Positions 46,821 through 57,228 of a DNA stretch of 64,000 bases are shown piece after piece. A model generated the notes under the pieces. That model did no database searches and was not told the DNA's origin. It saw only the letters and a list, made by a program, of their open reading frames with translations. How positions within the stretch are numbered: position 1 is the first letter of the stretch; the number at the start of each line of letters is the position of its first letter. Both the position numbers and the translations under genes were made by a program. The stretch is from an uncultured Shimia sp. (GTDB lineage: Bacteria > Pseudomonadota > Alphaproteobacteria > Rhodobacterales > Rhodobacteraceae): NCBI RefSeq assembly GCF_913054185.1, contig NZ_CAJXIV010000007.1:1-64000 (forward strand), written 5' to 3'.

Positions 46821-47504
46821 TCAGCCGGTCAAGGTTTGACGGTGAAACTCATGAAACATCCCATTTGTGTCCTCGCCGACCAAAGTAAGGCTGTCGATCT
46901 CCAAAGGGCGCTCAAGCAGTGGTGCGAAATGCGGGGTGAGCGCAGCAAGAGTGGCTTCGACGTCGGCTCCAAGGCGCCCGGTAAGTGTTAAATGAAAGCG
47001 GAACTCATTCAGAACGTAGGGATACCCCCATCGCGCTAGAAGTGCCTTTTGCGAAGCCGACAGATTGGCTTTGCGCCGACGCGCCACTTCAGCCTCGGAT
47101 GGTGGTGCACGAAAGGAGTCCAGTTCGCAAACAACAGTGGTAGCCAAATTGGCCAGCCGTTTTTGGTCCCCGTCGATTTTCAAGGCAATGAAGCTGGCGA
47201 GGCGGGCCAAAACAAGACCGTTCAATTTGATGGGTGCCAATTTGGAACACAGACTCTCAAAATTGGATGAGAGATCGTCTGCACCCATCCCGTCGGCCAA
47301 ATAAAACGGCGGTTTGACTGTGCCATGTAAGCCGTATCTGCGCGGAGATGCCGTGATCTCGGAGATATCGCGTGGCAGCCCATCAATGGCCGGATGCGCC
47401 ATCGATTTCCCTGCAACCGGGTCCCACCCTAGCCAAGCTGCTCCAAAATCTGCCAATGCGCCGGGACGTGGAGTATAGTAAACGCCGTATCTTCGAAATT
47501 GCAT
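46821..47504 (-). CDS. DUF1045 domain protein (putative phosphonate metabolism protein)
   Basis: MQFRRYGVYYTPRPGALADFGAAWLGWDPVAG; RRYGLHGTVKPPF. Confidence 0.85.
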   Translation of the reverse strand: MQFRRYGVYYTPRPGALADFGAAWLGWDPVAGKSMAHPAIDGLPRDISEITASPRRYGLHGTVKPPFYLADGMGADDLSSNFESLCSKLAPIKLNGLVLARLASFIALKIDGDQKRLANLATTVVCELDSFRAPPSEAEVARRRKANLSASQKALLARWGYPYVLNEFRFHLTLTGRLGADVEATLAALTPHFAPLLERPLEIDSLTLVGEDTNGMFHEFHRQTLTG

Positions 47505-47556
47505 GGTGCCTCTTTCAACACTAATAAAGCGAATGCCAACAATGCGTGACACTCAC

Positions 47557-48702
47557 ATGACACAAGAGCTGATCCTTGCAAACGCCACCCTTGTAATGCC
47601 CAAGGAAACCGTGACCGGCTCTATTGTGGTACGCAAAGGGCGAATTGTGGACGTGGCAACAGGGCGCGCTGTGCCCGCGGGCGCCGAGAATTGTGATGGC
47701 GACTATGTGGCGCCGGGTTTGATAGAACTGCACACAGACAATTTGGAACGACATATGCGGCCGCGTCCCAAAGTGGACTGGCCTCATCAGGCGGCAATTG
47801 TGGCGCATGACGCTGAGTTGGCAAGTGTTGGCATTACCACCGTTTTTGATGCTCTTCGGGTCGGATCCATCCCGTCAGATCGGCGACGCAACTACGGCAA
47901 ATACGCACGCTCAGTTGCAAATGAAATTCTAGAGATGCGCGCCAGTGGCGCTTTGCGGATTAGTCATCAAATCCACCTTCGGGCCGAGACATGCTCAGAA
48001 ACTCTGGTGGAAGAATTAGCTGAATTTGGCACAGAGGATCGCGTTGGTATTGTCAGTTTGATGGATCACACACCCGGCCAGCGTCAATTCATGGATGTCG
48101 CGAAGTTTGAAGCGTATGTTCGTGGAAAGGATTCGATGGACGCGGACGGATTTGGTGAATACGTCGACTTTCTTTACGGCTTGCATGATAAATTTGGCAA
48201 GCGGCATGAAGAAGCAACAGTGGCGGCAGCCAAACGGTTCGGAGCGGTTCTTGCCAGCCATGACGACACCACCGTTTCTCAAGTTGCGACGTCGGCTGGT
48301 TACGGCATTCACCTTGCAGAATTTCCAACAACAGTCGAGGCTGCTCAGGCCAACCACACTCATGGTATTGCCAACATCATGGGGGGACCAAATCTGGTGC
48401 GTGGGGGGAGCCACTCTGGCAATGTTGCGGCTATGGATCTGGCGAAGCAAGGCTTGCTCGACATCATTTCGTCGGACTACGTTCCCTCCTCCCTTTTGCT
48501 TGGAGCTGTGATGTTGGGCAACAAGTGGGGGAATATGGCCAAGGGCCTGCACACCGTGACCGCGGCACCAGCAAAATATACCAATCTGGAAGATCGAGGG
48601 CGCCTCGAAGTTGGCCTGCAGGCTGACTTGATCCGCTTTCGTGTGACCGAGGGCGTACCGGCGTTACGCGCGGCATGGCACAAGGGCCTGCGCAGTGCCT
48701 GA
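47557..48702 (+). CDS. phnM: Alpha-D-ribose 1-methylphosphonate 5-triphosphate diphosphatase
   Basis: DYVAPGLIELHTDNLERHMRPRPKVDWP; SDYVPSSLLLGAVML; start could also be 47542. Confidence 0.9.
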   Translation: MTQELILANATLVMPKETVTGSIVVRKGRIVDVATGRAVPAGAENCDGDYVAPGLIELHTDNLERHMRPRPKVDWPHQAAIVAHDAELASVGITTVFDALRVGSIPSDRRRNYGKYARSVANEILEMRASGALRISHQIHLRAETCSETLVEELAEFGTEDRVGIVSLMDHTPGQRQFMDVAKFEAYVRGKDSMDADGFGEYVDFLYGLHDKFGKRHEEATVAAAKRFGAVLASHDDTTVSQVATSAGYGIHLAEFPTTVEAAQANHTHGIANIMGGPNLVRGGSHSGNVAAMDLAKQGLLDIISSDYVPSSLLLGAVMLGNKWGNMAKGLHTVTAAPAKYTNLEDRGRLEVGLQADLIRFRVTEGVPALRAAWHKGLRSA

Positions 48703-48759
48703 CAAAAAGAAAGGCCCCAGAATTACCTGAGCCCTTCTCAATTTTTGAAGCTGATCAGC

Positions 48760-50358
48760 CTAACCGATTGCGGCGGCTTTCACGTCTGCGTCGATGTATG
48801 GCAGGTACTGTTCGAAGTTGTCGGCGAACATGGCCACGAGCTTGGCCGCCTGCGCATCATAAGCGTCTTTGTCTGCCCAGGTGCCACGTGGATCAAGGAG
48901 GGCGTCGTCAACACCTGGCACAGATACGGGAACTTCAAAGCCAAAGTTGGCGTCCTTGCGGAACTCAACGTGGTTCAGAGATCCGTCCAGCGCTGCCGTC
49001 AGCAGGGCACGTGTGGCCTTGATAGGCATCCGCGATCCGGTGCCGTAAGCTCCACCAGTCCAGCCGGTATTCACCAGCCAGCAGGTGGTGCCAAACTCAG
49101 CAATCTTTTGGCGCAGCAAAGCGCCGTAAACTTCTGGGCGGCGCGGCATAAATGGCGCACCAAAACAGGTGGAGAAAGCTGGTGTTGGTTCGGTCAGGCC
49201 GCGTTCAGTGCCGGCCATCTTGGCAGTGAAGCCAGATAGGAAGTGGTACTCTGCTTGAGCCGGCGTCAGGCGTGCGACCGGAGGCAAAACACCAAACGCA
49301 TCACAGGTCAGCATAATTACGTTTTTTGGGTGCCCACCCAGGCCATTGTCAGACGCATTGGGGATCGAATCCAGTGGGTACGCGCAACGCATGTTTTCCG
49401 TGAGGCTCTTGTCCTCAAAGTCGAGCTCTTTGGTCTCTTCATCATAGACCATGTTCTCGATGACGGTGCCAAACATCTTGGTGGTGGCGTAGATTTCCGG
49501 CTCGGCTTCCGGGTTCAGGCCGATGGTCTTGGCGTAGCAACCACCTTCGAAGTTGAAGGTACCCCGATCGGACCAGCCGTGTTCATCGTCACCAATCAGG
49601 GTGCGGTTTGGATCTGCAGACAAGGTCGTTTTGCCGGTGCCGGACAGGCCAAAGAACACGGCGCTGTCAACCGGGTTGTCTTTGGCATGGTTGGCCGAGC
49701 AATGCATCGGCATGATGCCTTTTTCTGGCAGCAGGTAGTTCAGCAGGCCAAAGACGGACTTTTTGTTTTCACCGGCATATTCTGTATTGCCGATCAGGAT
49801 CATCTTCTTTTCGATGTTCACGGCAATCACGGTTTCGGTGCGGCATCCGTGCTTGGCAGGATCGGCCTTAAAGCTCGGGCAGTTGATAATGGTGTAGTCC
49901 GCCACAAAGGCATCCAACGCGTCGCTGTCTGGACGGCGGAGGAGGTGACGGATGAACAAGTTGTGCCAGGCCAGTTCGTTCACAACTCGCACGTTGATCG
50001 CGTGAGAAGGGTCTGCGCCTGCGGTCAGGTCCTGAACAAAGTAGTCACGACCCTTCATGTGTTCCAGCATGTCGGCATGCAGGCGATCAAAGGCGTCCGA
50101 CTCCATCGGGGCATTGTTTTCCCACCAGATGGTGTCTTCGGTCATTGGAGTCCGGACGGTGAACTTGTCCTTTGGGGAGCGGCCGGTGAATTCACCGGTG
50201 CTGACCAGAAAGGTGCCGCCGTTGCCCAAGGTCCCCTCGTCGCGCTTCAGCGCAGACTCAATGAGGGCGGGCTCCATAAAGTTGTAATAGACATTTCCCA
50301 GACCTTCGATCCCTTGATCTTGCAGGCGGAATTGCGGGTTTACCCGTCCAAATGTCAT
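48760..50358 (-). CDS. pckA: Phosphoenolpyruvate carboxykinase (ATP)
   Basis: 532 aa; [49 protein letters not shown]. Confidence 0.96.
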   Translation of the reverse strand: MTFGRVNPQFRLQDQGIEGLGNVYYNFMEPALIESALKRDEGTLGNGGTFLVSTGEFTGRSPKDKFTVRTPMTEDTIWWENNAPMESDAFDRLHADMLEHMKGRDYFVQDLTAGADPSHAINVRVVNELAWHNLFIRHLLRRPDSDALDAFVADYTIINCPSFKADPAKHGCRTETVIAVNIEKKMILIGNTEYAGENKKSVFGLLNYLLPEKGIMPMHCSANHAKDNPVDSAVFFGLSGTGKTTLSADPNRTLIGDDEHGWSDRGTFNFEGGCYAKTIGLNPEAEPEIYATTKMFGTVIENMVYDEETKELDFEDKSLTENMRCAYPLDSIPNASDNGLGGHPKNVIMLTCDAFGVLPPVARLTPAQAEYHFLSGFTAKMAGTERGLTEPTPAFSTCFGAPFMPRRPEVYGALLRQKIAEFGTTCWLVNTGWTGGAYGTGSRMPIKATRALLTAALDGSLNHVEFRKDANFGFEVPVSVPGVDDALLDPRGTWADKDAYDAQAAKLVAMFADNFEQYLPYIDADVKAAAIG

Positions 50359-50504
50359 TATCTTACTCCTGTAGCCGCGTGTCCTGTTGCGGCGGTCCTT
50401 GAAAGTCCTCGGAGTGAAATATTCTTGCGCGTCAGAACACCCCGAAGTGCGACAAGCGGGTCATAACATGTCGAATATTAAGAAGAACAGGACGCTTTGG
50501 CGCA

Positions 50505-50553
50505 GTTAGCGCAATCAAATGCAGGTTAGCGCAATCAAGCGTTCCGATCGGAA
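50505..50553. promoter_or_regulatory. Tandem GTTAGCGCAATCAA repeats (20-bp period) followed by TTCCGATCGGAA palindrome
   Basis: 14-bp repeats at 50505-50518 and 50525-50538; perfect 12-bp palindrome at 50542-50553, between divergent pckA and chvI. Confidence 0.6.
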
Positions 50554-50731
50554 AGCTTGAGCTTGGAATGTCGCAAAAGTGAGGCAATTTAGCCATTGCT
50601 CAAGGAATTTCTGGCCAAATAGGTCCGGTTTGTTATCCGAATCGCACTTTAACGTTGATTGCCCAAGTCTGAATTGCGCATAATGCTGCAAAAAATAGAC
50701 ATAATAAGAGCAGTAAATAAGGACCGATCCC

Positions 50732-51433
50732 ATGTCGAAAATTGCCCTTGTGGATGACGACAGGAATATCCTGACGTCGGTTTCTATCACCCTTGAGGCC
50801 GAGGGGTTCGAAGTCGAGACCTATCATGACGGCCAGCAAGCGCTTGACGCGTTTAACAAAAAACTCCCGGACATGGCCGTTCTGGATATTAAGATGCCTC
50901 GTATGGATGGCATGGATCTTTTGCAGCGCTTGCGCCAAAAAACCAGTATGCCAGTGATTTTCCTGACCTCCAAAGATGATGAAATCGACGAGGTCCTTGG
51001 TCTGCGTATGGGGGCCGATGATTATGTGAAGAAGCCTTTCAGTCAGCGGCTGCTGGTGGAGCGCATTCGTGCGTTGTTGCGCCGCCAAGAAGCGGTAGAT
51101 GGCGAAATTGTAGGCGATACCGAAGACACAAAGATTATGGAACGTGGCGATTTGACGATGGATCCGTTGCGCCATTCGGTGAGCTGGAGGGGGCAAGACG
51201 TGACGTTGACGGTCACGGAGTTCCTGCTGCTTCAGGCGTTGGCGCAACGCCCCGGGTTTGTTAAAAGCCGGGATCAGCTGATGGATGTTGCTTACGACGA
51301 CCAAGTTTATGTAGATGACCGCACAATCGACAGCCATATCAAACGTCTTCGCAAAAAAATGCGGACGGTAGATCGGGACTTCTCTGCAATTGAGACGCTG
51401 TACGGCATCGGTTATAGGTACAACGAAGAGTAA
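50732..51433 (+). CDS. chvI: ChvI-type response regulator (OmpR family)
   Basis: [32 protein letters not shown]; wHTH C-term; synteny with pckA and chvG. Confidence 0.92.
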   Translation: MSKIALVDDDRNILTSVSITLEAEGFEVETYHDGQQALDAFNKKLPDMAVLDIKMPRMDGMDLLQRLRQKTSMPVIFLTSKDDEIDEVLGLRMGADDYVKKPFSQRLLVERIRALLRRQEAVDGEIVGDTEDTKIMERGDLTMDPLRHSVSWRGQDVTLTVTEFLLLQALAQRPGFVKSRDQLMDVAYDDQVYVDDRTIDSHIKRLRKKMRTVDRDFSAIETLYGIGYRYNEE

Positions 51434-51457
51434 CGACACAAGGCCGGAAGGACCAAC

Positions 51458-53152
51458 GTGCAAGACATGGCCCAAGGGCGAGATGGGGACGTGGTTTTGG
51501 GCGATGATTGGGTCGCTCCGGAAGCCAACGTTGAAAAAGAGTTGCAAGGCCGGCGCGAACGTCGCCGGCTTTTGCCTCTGGGGAAGTCTCCGCTAACTCG
51601 TAAAATTATTACCTTTAATATGATCGCTCTTTTGGTGCTGGTCGCGGGTATCCTATTTCTAAACAGTGCACGCGACAGCTTCGCTGTGCAACGCGCCACG
51701 GGGCTTGTCACAGAGGCGCGGTTGATAGCCGGCGCTTTCGAGGCGCAGTTACCGACTGGTGCGCCGGCAAATCTGGCGACCAACGACGGCGTGAATGTTG
51801 CAGCGACGCTAGAGAAGCTGCCTTTGCAAGTTGGCACGACGGTGCACGTTTTTGATGCGGCTGGACAGGCTGCGGGAAAAAAGGAAGGCAAAGCCTCAGC
51901 TGAAGCTGCCGAGGTGCTGGCAGAGCGTCCCGACGGCGCGCCTTTGACTTCTGCACTCAACAAAATCTGGGGTTCCATCTCAGGCAAAGGCGACGTTCAA
52001 GACGCAGGCGTGGGGCAACTGAACAGCCAGCTGGAGATCATGGCGCAATCCGCTGTGAGTGGGGCTGAGACTCTGGAAACACTTGTAGCTGCAGATGGTG
52101 GTCACGTTTTTGCCATGGCAGTTCCGATCCGGCAAAATGGCCGCGTTGTTGGGGCTGTTGTGTTGTCCAGCGCGTCGGGTGAGTTGGATCGTATGGTGAG
52201 TTCAGAGCGTGAGCGTGTTTTACAAATGTTCTTGATCGCGACTGTAGTATCTGTTGGCCTGTCTATGGTGTTGGCCTCCACTATTTCCAATCCACTTTCA
52301 GACTTGGCTGCCGCAGCTGAACTTGGCCGAGACAGTGACAGTCGGAAAGTGAACCCAGGTCGTGTGCGTATCCCGGACCTGACCGCAAGACCAGATGAAA
52401 TTGGACGTTTGTCAGGCGCTCTACGTGGCATGGTTTCGGCTCTATATGAGCGGATCGACAGCAACGAACAGTTTGCTGCCGATGTCGCGCATGAGATTAA
52501 GAATCCTCTTGCATCGTTGCGTTCAGCCGTGGGCTCGCTGCGTATGGTGAAAAAAGAGGAACACCGCGAGAAATTGCTCAACGTTATTGAACATGACGTG
52601 CGTCGGTTGGATCGTCTTGTAAGTGACATTTCTAACGCCTCTCGCCTAGACAGCGAACTGGTTAAGGAAGAAGAAGAAACCTTCAACTTGCTCGGTATGG
52701 TCGGCAACTTGACCCAGTACCTAGGCGAAGATGCAAAAGGAAATGGGATTGATTTTATCACAGATCTGCCTGACGCCCCTATCAACATCACCGGGTTGGA
52801 AGCGCGCCTGGCACAGGTTTTTGTGAATCTTATTACCAACGCCATTAGTTTTTGCGAAGATGGAGACGCCATTCGAGTTTGGGCGCGTAAGCGCGAGAAC
52901 CGTGTGTTGGTTGTGGTTGAAGATACCGGGCCGGGAATACCAGAGCAGGCGCTCAATAAAATTTTCAATCGCTTCTACTCTCATCGTCCCGAAGCTCAAT
53001 TTGGCAACAACTCCGGTCTAGGGTTGGCAATTTCGAAGCAGATTGTCGAAGCACATGGCGGTGTGATTTGGGCCGAAAATATCCGGCCAACCGACGCTGA
53101 CGTGACGTCCGAGCCTCTTGGTGCGAGGTTCGTCGTGGGACTGCCGGTGTAG
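51458..53152 (+). CDS. chvG: ChvG-type sensor histidine kinase
   Basis: 564 aa; H-box EQFAADVAHEIKNPLASLRSAV; NNSGLGLAISKQIVEAHGG. Confidence 0.92.
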   Translation: MQDMAQGRDGDVVLGDDWVAPEANVEKELQGRRERRRLLPLGKSPLTRKIITFNMIALLVLVAGILFLNSARDSFAVQRATGLVTEARLIAGAFEAQLPTGAPANLATNDGVNVAATLEKLPLQVGTTVHVFDAAGQAAGKKEGKASAEAAEVLAERPDGAPLTSALNKIWGSISGKGDVQDAGVGQLNSQLEIMAQSAVSGAETLETLVAADGGHVFAMAVPIRQNGRVVGAVVLSSASGELDRMVSSERERVLQMFLIATVVSVGLSMVLASTISNPLSDLAAAAELGRDSDSRKVNPGRVRIPDLTARPDEIGRLSGALRGMVSALYERIDSNEQFAADVAHEIKNPLASLRSAVGSLRMVKKEEHREKLLNVIEHDVRRLDRLVSDISNASRLDSELVKEEEETFNLLGMVGNLTQYLGEDAKGNGIDFITDLPDAPINITGLEARLAQVFVNLITNAISFCEDGDAIRVWARKRENRVLVVVEDTGPGIPEQALNKIFNRFYSHRPEAQFGNNSGLGLAISKQIVEAHGGVIWAENIRPTDADVTSEPLGARFVVGLPV

Positions 53153-53155
53153 GCT

Positions 53156-53620
53156 ATGACGCGCGCGGATGATTTGTTTTCTGTGTCGCCGGCATCTGCT
53201 GACGAGGAAAGCATTCTGCATGCGTCCTGCGTGTCCGACGGTGGTCGTGCAGTGCTAATTTGTGGGGCTTCTGGTCGTGGAAAGTCCGGGCTTGCACTTC
53301 AGTTGATGGCATATGGGGCCCAACTGGTTGCTGATGATCAAACCATTGTGCGCCAAAACGGTGAGCAACTGTTGGCGTCTGCACCTGACACAACAAGTGG
53401 GTTGATCGAGGCACGTGGGGTTGGGATCTTACGCGCGTTTCCTGTAAAAGGCGTGCCCCTACATTTGGTTGTGGACTTGGATCAAGTTGAAGGCCAAAGG
53501 CTACCTCATCCAAGGGATGTTCGCATTATGGGGCGGGCGTTACCGGTGATTTATGGCGTGGACGCTCCGTATTTTGCTGCTGCTGTATTGCAGTTTTTGC
53601 GCCACGGAAGGAACGCATAA
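53156..53620 (+). CDS. hprK: HPr kinase/phosphorylase, short alphaproteobacterial form
   Basis: Walker A CGASGRGKSGLALQLMAYGAQLVADDQT; 154 aa, no N-terminal domain. Confidence 0.88.
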   Translation: MTRADDLFSVSPASADEESILHASCVSDGGRAVLICGASGRGKSGLALQLMAYGAQLVADDQTIVRQNGEQLLASAPDTTSGLIEARGVGILRAFPVKGVPLHLVVDLDQVEGQRLPHPRDVRIMGRALPVIYGVDAPYFAAAVLQFLRHGRNA

Positions 53621-54541
53621 ATGACCGATGGAGATGCTCTGCTAGAAAAAGTCCCGCTGGTATTGCTGACGGGCCCCTCAGGTGCTGGTCGATCCACAGC
53701 GATTAAGGCGTTGGAAGATGCGGGGTTTGAAACTATTGACAATTTGCCGCTTGGCTTGCTGCCGCGTCTTTTGACAGGGCAGCCCCCGAAACGGCCTATG
53801 GCTCTCAGTTTGGATGTCCGCAATCGGGATTTTTCGCCAACTGCAATAATCGATGCGTTGGAACTGGTCGATGATCTGCCTAGAGTAGCACCTGAGTTAC
53901 TGTACCTGGATTGCCGTGCCGAAGTGTTACGGCGACGGTACAATGAAACCAGACGCAATCACCCGCTTGATCGCACGGAAGACCCAAACGATGGCATCGA
54001 AAGAGAGCTCACGCTTTTGGAAGATGTGCGCGCTCGTGCAACGGTTTTAATGGAAACGTCGGAATTGACGCCTCATGAGTTGCGTCATGCGGTGCAAAGC
54101 CGGTTTGCCCCGCAGAAGGATCAGGCGATTGGCATCACGGTTCAATCATTCAGCTACAAGCGCGGATTACCGCAAGGTGCGGATCTCGTGCTGGATTGCC
54201 GATTCTTGCACAATCCGCACTGGAAGAAAGAGCTGCGTGACATGGATGGCAGCGATGCGCCGGTAGGGACGTACATCGCCACGGATTCTGGGTATGATCC
54301 ATTTGTGAAGTCAATGCAGATGGTGTTAGAGCATACTCTGCCTGGCTATGTGCGAGAAGGCCGTAGTCACCTCCAGATCGCATTTGGTTGTACGGGAGGA
54401 AAACACCGCTCTGTTTTCATGGCCGAGACCATTGCCGAATCCCTTGCAAATAGGGGCTGGCGGGTGTCTATAAGACATCGCGAACTCAATCGGTACGCTG
54501 TGCTTGGCGCGCGTCCAAAGATCGCAGAAGATGGGGAATAG
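53621..54541 (+). CDS. rapZ: RNase adapter protein RapZ
   Basis: LLTGPSGAGRSTAIKALEDAGFETIDNLPLGLLP; FGCTGGKHRSVFMAE. Confidence 0.94.
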   Translation: MTDGDALLEKVPLVLLTGPSGAGRSTAIKALEDAGFETIDNLPLGLLPRLLTGQPPKRPMALSLDVRNRDFSPTAIIDALELVDDLPRVAPELLYLDCRAEVLRRRYNETRRNHPLDRTEDPNDGIERELTLLEDVRARATVLMETSELTPHELRHAVQSRFAPQKDQAIGITVQSFSYKRGLPQGADLVLDCRFLHNPHWKKELRDMDGSDAPVGTYIATDSGYDPFVKSMQMVLEHTLPGYVREGRSHLQIAFGCTGGKHRSVFMAETIAESLANRGWRVSIRHRELNRYAVLGARPKIAEDGE

Positions 54542-54546
54542 ATAGC

Positions 54547-54939
54547 TTGATTGGTATCGTGATCGTGGCACATGGTGGGCTGGCCAATGAGTATTTGGCA
54601 GCTATGGAACATGTCGTTGGCGCGCAAAATGGCGTCAGCGCTATTACCATTGAAGCCAACCATGATCGCGGGCAAAAGCAACGCGAAATCTGTGCGGCTG
54701 CGGACGCAGTTGACCACGGAGACGGGGTTGTTGTTGTTACTGATATGTTTGGCGGTTCGCCTTCAAATCTGAGCCTGCGCGCTTGTGCGCCCGCCAATCG
54801 GCGCATCCTTTATGGTGCAAATTTGCCAATGTTGATTAAGTTGGCCAAAAGCCGCCACCTCGATGTGGCCGATGCTGTTAGAGCGGCCCTGGAAGCCGGT
54901 CGCAAATATATTGATAGCCAAAATATTCAGACAGGGTAA
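54547..54939 (+). CDS. PTS fructose/mannose-type EIIA protein
   Basis: IGIVIVAHGGLANEYLAAMEHVVG; VVVTDMFGGSPSNL; start codon TTG. Confidence 0.9.
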   Translation: MIGIVIVAHGGLANEYLAAMEHVVGAQNGVSAITIEANHDRGQKQREICAAADAVDHGDGVVVVTDMFGGSPSNLSLRACAPANRRILYGANLPMLIKLAKSRHLDVADAVRAALEAGRKYIDSQNIQTG

Positions 54940-54943
54940 GCAG

Positions 54944-55222
54944 ATGAGTGATGTCATCCAACGCACGATGCAAATCGTGAATGAAAAAGGTCTGCATGCG
55001 CGGGCATCTGCAAAGCTGGTGGAAGTTGTAGAGGGCTTTGACGCTTCGGCAGAAGTGGCAAAGGATGGCTTGAGTGCTGGTGGAGACAGTATTATGGGAT
55101 TGCTGATGCTGGCGGCCTCTATAGGCACCAGTGTTGACGTGGAAACCAGCGGGCCAGATGCAAGGGCCTTGGCCGATGCCATTGAGGCGCTTGTCGCTGA
55201 CAAGTTTGGTGAAGGATTTTGA
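54944..55222 (+). CDS. HPr family phosphocarrier protein
   Basis: NEKGLHARASAKLVE (phospho-His) and GGDSIMGLLML (regulatory Ser). Confidence 0.93.
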   Translation: MSDVIQRTMQIVNEKGLHARASAKLVEVVEGFDASAEVAKDGLSAGGDSIMGLLMLAASIGTSVDVETSGPDARALADAIEALVADKFGEGF

Positions 55223-55249
55223 GTGTAGCTGCGGCATAGGAAGACAAAT

Positions 55250-56137
55250 TTGGTAGATACGGTGCCAGAAACGCAGGTTGGAAAACCGGCCAAAGAGGCG
55301 GAAGGTCAAATCTATGACCGCCGCACGTTGACCTATGCCAATTCCTTTGATGATCGATGGACGTCTTTTGCCATTCGCTCCATTGAGTGGGTGACGGGCA
55401 AACTAAAAATCCTGCGCATGGTCAACAAATTTGAGCGTGATAACGAGAAATACCGCGGCCAGAAATTCTGGCGAGGCGCGTTAAACGTTATGGGCATTGA
55501 GCTTACAACCCCAGTTGAGCAGTTGCAGAACATACCGTCTGATGGACCAGTTGTGTTTGTGGCCAACCACCCACACGGCATGGTTGATGGCATGATTTTC
55601 GCCGACCTCATTGGCCGTGTACGCCAAGACTATCGTATTCTGACACGATCAGTTCTGACTGGTCTGGATGAGGCGGCCTCTAGCTTTATGATCCCGGTGC
55701 CGTTCCCACATGATCCAGAAGCGCAGCGCAAAATGGTCGAAATGCGTGGAAAGGCGATGGCACACCTAAAAGAAGGCGGCGTTGTCGCGCTGTTCCCGTC
55801 CGGTGTTGTGATGAGCTCAGATACCTGGTTCGGCCCCGCGATTGAACAAGAGTGGAATGTGTTTACGGCTCAAATGATCCGGCGCTCCGGTGCCCGCGTC
55901 GTGCCCATTTTTTATCCAGGGCAGAACAGCCGTGCCTATCAAATTGCCAATAAGCTTTCACCGATACTTCGCCAAGGATTATTGCTGCATGAAATTGTGC
56001 GGTCCTGCAACAAGCCACAAGCACCGATTGTTGGAGCTCCACTGACAGATGATGAAATGGCGCGGCTACAAACAGATCCGCGTGGTTTCATGGCATGGTT
56101 GCGTCAACACACTTTGGAACTTGGCAAAAGCAGCTGA
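55250..56137 (+). CDS. Lysophospholipid / 1-acyl-glycerol-3-phosphate acyltransferase family protein
   Basis: NHPHGMVDG (HX4D) and FPSGVVMSS motifs; start TTG. Confidence 0.82.
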   Translation: MVDTVPETQVGKPAKEAEGQIYDRRTLTYANSFDDRWTSFAIRSIEWVTGKLKILRMVNKFERDNEKYRGQKFWRGALNVMGIELTTPVEQLQNIPSDGPVVFVANHPHGMVDGMIFADLIGRVRQDYRILTRSVLTGLDEAASSFMIPVPFPHDPEAQRKMVEMRGKAMAHLKEGGVVALFPSGVVMSSDTWFGPAIEQEWNVFTAQMIRRSGARVVPIFYPGQNSRAYQIANKLSPILRQGLLLHEIVRSCNKPQAPIVGAPLTDDEMARLQTDPRGFMAWLRQHTLELGKSS

Positions 56138-56154
56138 TCACGATCTCAGAAAGC

Positions 56155-56182
56155 AAAAGCGAGGCATCTGCCTCGCTTTTTT
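56155..56182. terminator. Bidirectional terminator between acyltransferase and hbd
   Basis: AAAAGCGAGGC-ATCT-GCCTCGCTTTTTT between convergent genes. Confidence 0.85.
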
Positions 56183-56190
56183 CGCTTGTG

Positions 56191-57066
56191 CTATCGCGTA
56201 GGGAGCGGTGTCTCTCCGCGGTAGTCATAAAAGCCCCGCTTCGTTTTACGCCCGAGCCATCCGGCTTCAACATATTTGGTTAGCAGCGGACAGGGGCGGT
56301 ATTTGGTGTCAGCCAGACCGTCATGTAGCACGTTCATGATGGCCAAGCATGTGTCCAGGCCGATAAAATCTGCCAGCTCAAGTGGTCCCATAGGGTGGTT
56401 CGCGCCAAGCTTCAGTGCGTTGTCAATAGAGGCAACATTACCGACACCTTCGTACAGCGTATAACACGCTTCGTTGATCATAGGGATCAGGATGCGGTTC
56501 ACGATAAAGGCTGGGAAATCTTCGGAGCTTGCGGCTGTCTTACCAAGGCGTTCCACAATGCCAAGGCATGATTGATATGTGTCCTCGTCTGTGGCGATAC
56601 CGCGGATCAACTCGACCAGCTTCATCATCGGAACCGGGTTCATGAAGTGGAACCCCATGAATCGCTCCGGACGGTCTGTACGAGAAGCCAGGCGCGTAAT
56701 GGATATGGACGACGTGTTGGAAGTCAGAAGCGTGTCCGGGCCGAGGTGCGGCTTCAAAGTATCAAAAATTTGATGTTTGATTTCTTCACGTTCGGTCGCG
56801 GCTTCGATGATAAGATCTGTCCCGCCAAGGGCAGGGAGCTCCAAGGTGGTTTGAATCCGACCCATTGCGGTGGCTTTTTCGTCAGCCGAAATCTTCTCGC
56901 GTTCAACTTGTCGTTCAAGATTTTTGTCGACCCGAGCGACAGCTGCTTCCAAGGCGTTCTGATTGATATCATTCAATAGAACATCGTACCCAGCAAGCGC
57001 CATGACATGCGCGATACCGTTGCCCATTTGGCCAGCTCCAACGACGCCAATCGACTTGATGTCCAT
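56191..57066 (-). CDS. hbd: 3-hydroxybutyryl-CoA dehydrogenase
   Basis: GVVGAGQMGNGIAHVMALAGYDVLLNDI; FMGFHFMNPVPMMKLVELIRG. Confidence 0.93.
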   Translation of the reverse strand: MDIKSIGVVGAGQMGNGIAHVMALAGYDVLLNDINQNALEAAVARVDKNLERQVEREKISADEKATAMGRIQTTLELPALGGTDLIIEAATEREEIKHQIFDTLKPHLGPDTLLTSNTSSISITRLASRTDRPERFMGFHFMNPVPMMKLVELIRGIATDEDTYQSCLGIVERLGKTAASSEDFPAFIVNRILIPMINEACYTLYEGVGNVASIDNALKLGANHPMGPLELADFIGLDTCLAIMNVLHDGLADTKYRPCPLLTKYVEAGWLGRKTKRGFYDYRGETPLPTR

Positions 57067-57228
57067 AGTTGATATCCTCTCAAAATGTCTGGCCGACCAT
57101 ATGCCTGCGGGTGCGGAAGCTGCAAGAGGGCTGGGCCTCTAAAATTTGCCTCAAAGTAGCCCATTAGCTTTTTCGCAAGGGCTTTCGGCGATTCTCTCTC
57201 TTGGGTGAGAAAAGTAGTGGTGAGAAAA

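Noticed and set aside
48703-48755. Possible terminator between phnM and pckA (GGCCCCAG...CTGAGCCC)
   Set aside because: Arms are mismatched; not strong enough to annotate.
49243-50466. 407-aa plus-strand ORF antisense to pckA
   Set aside because: pckA is unambiguous; antisense translation has no recognisable family.
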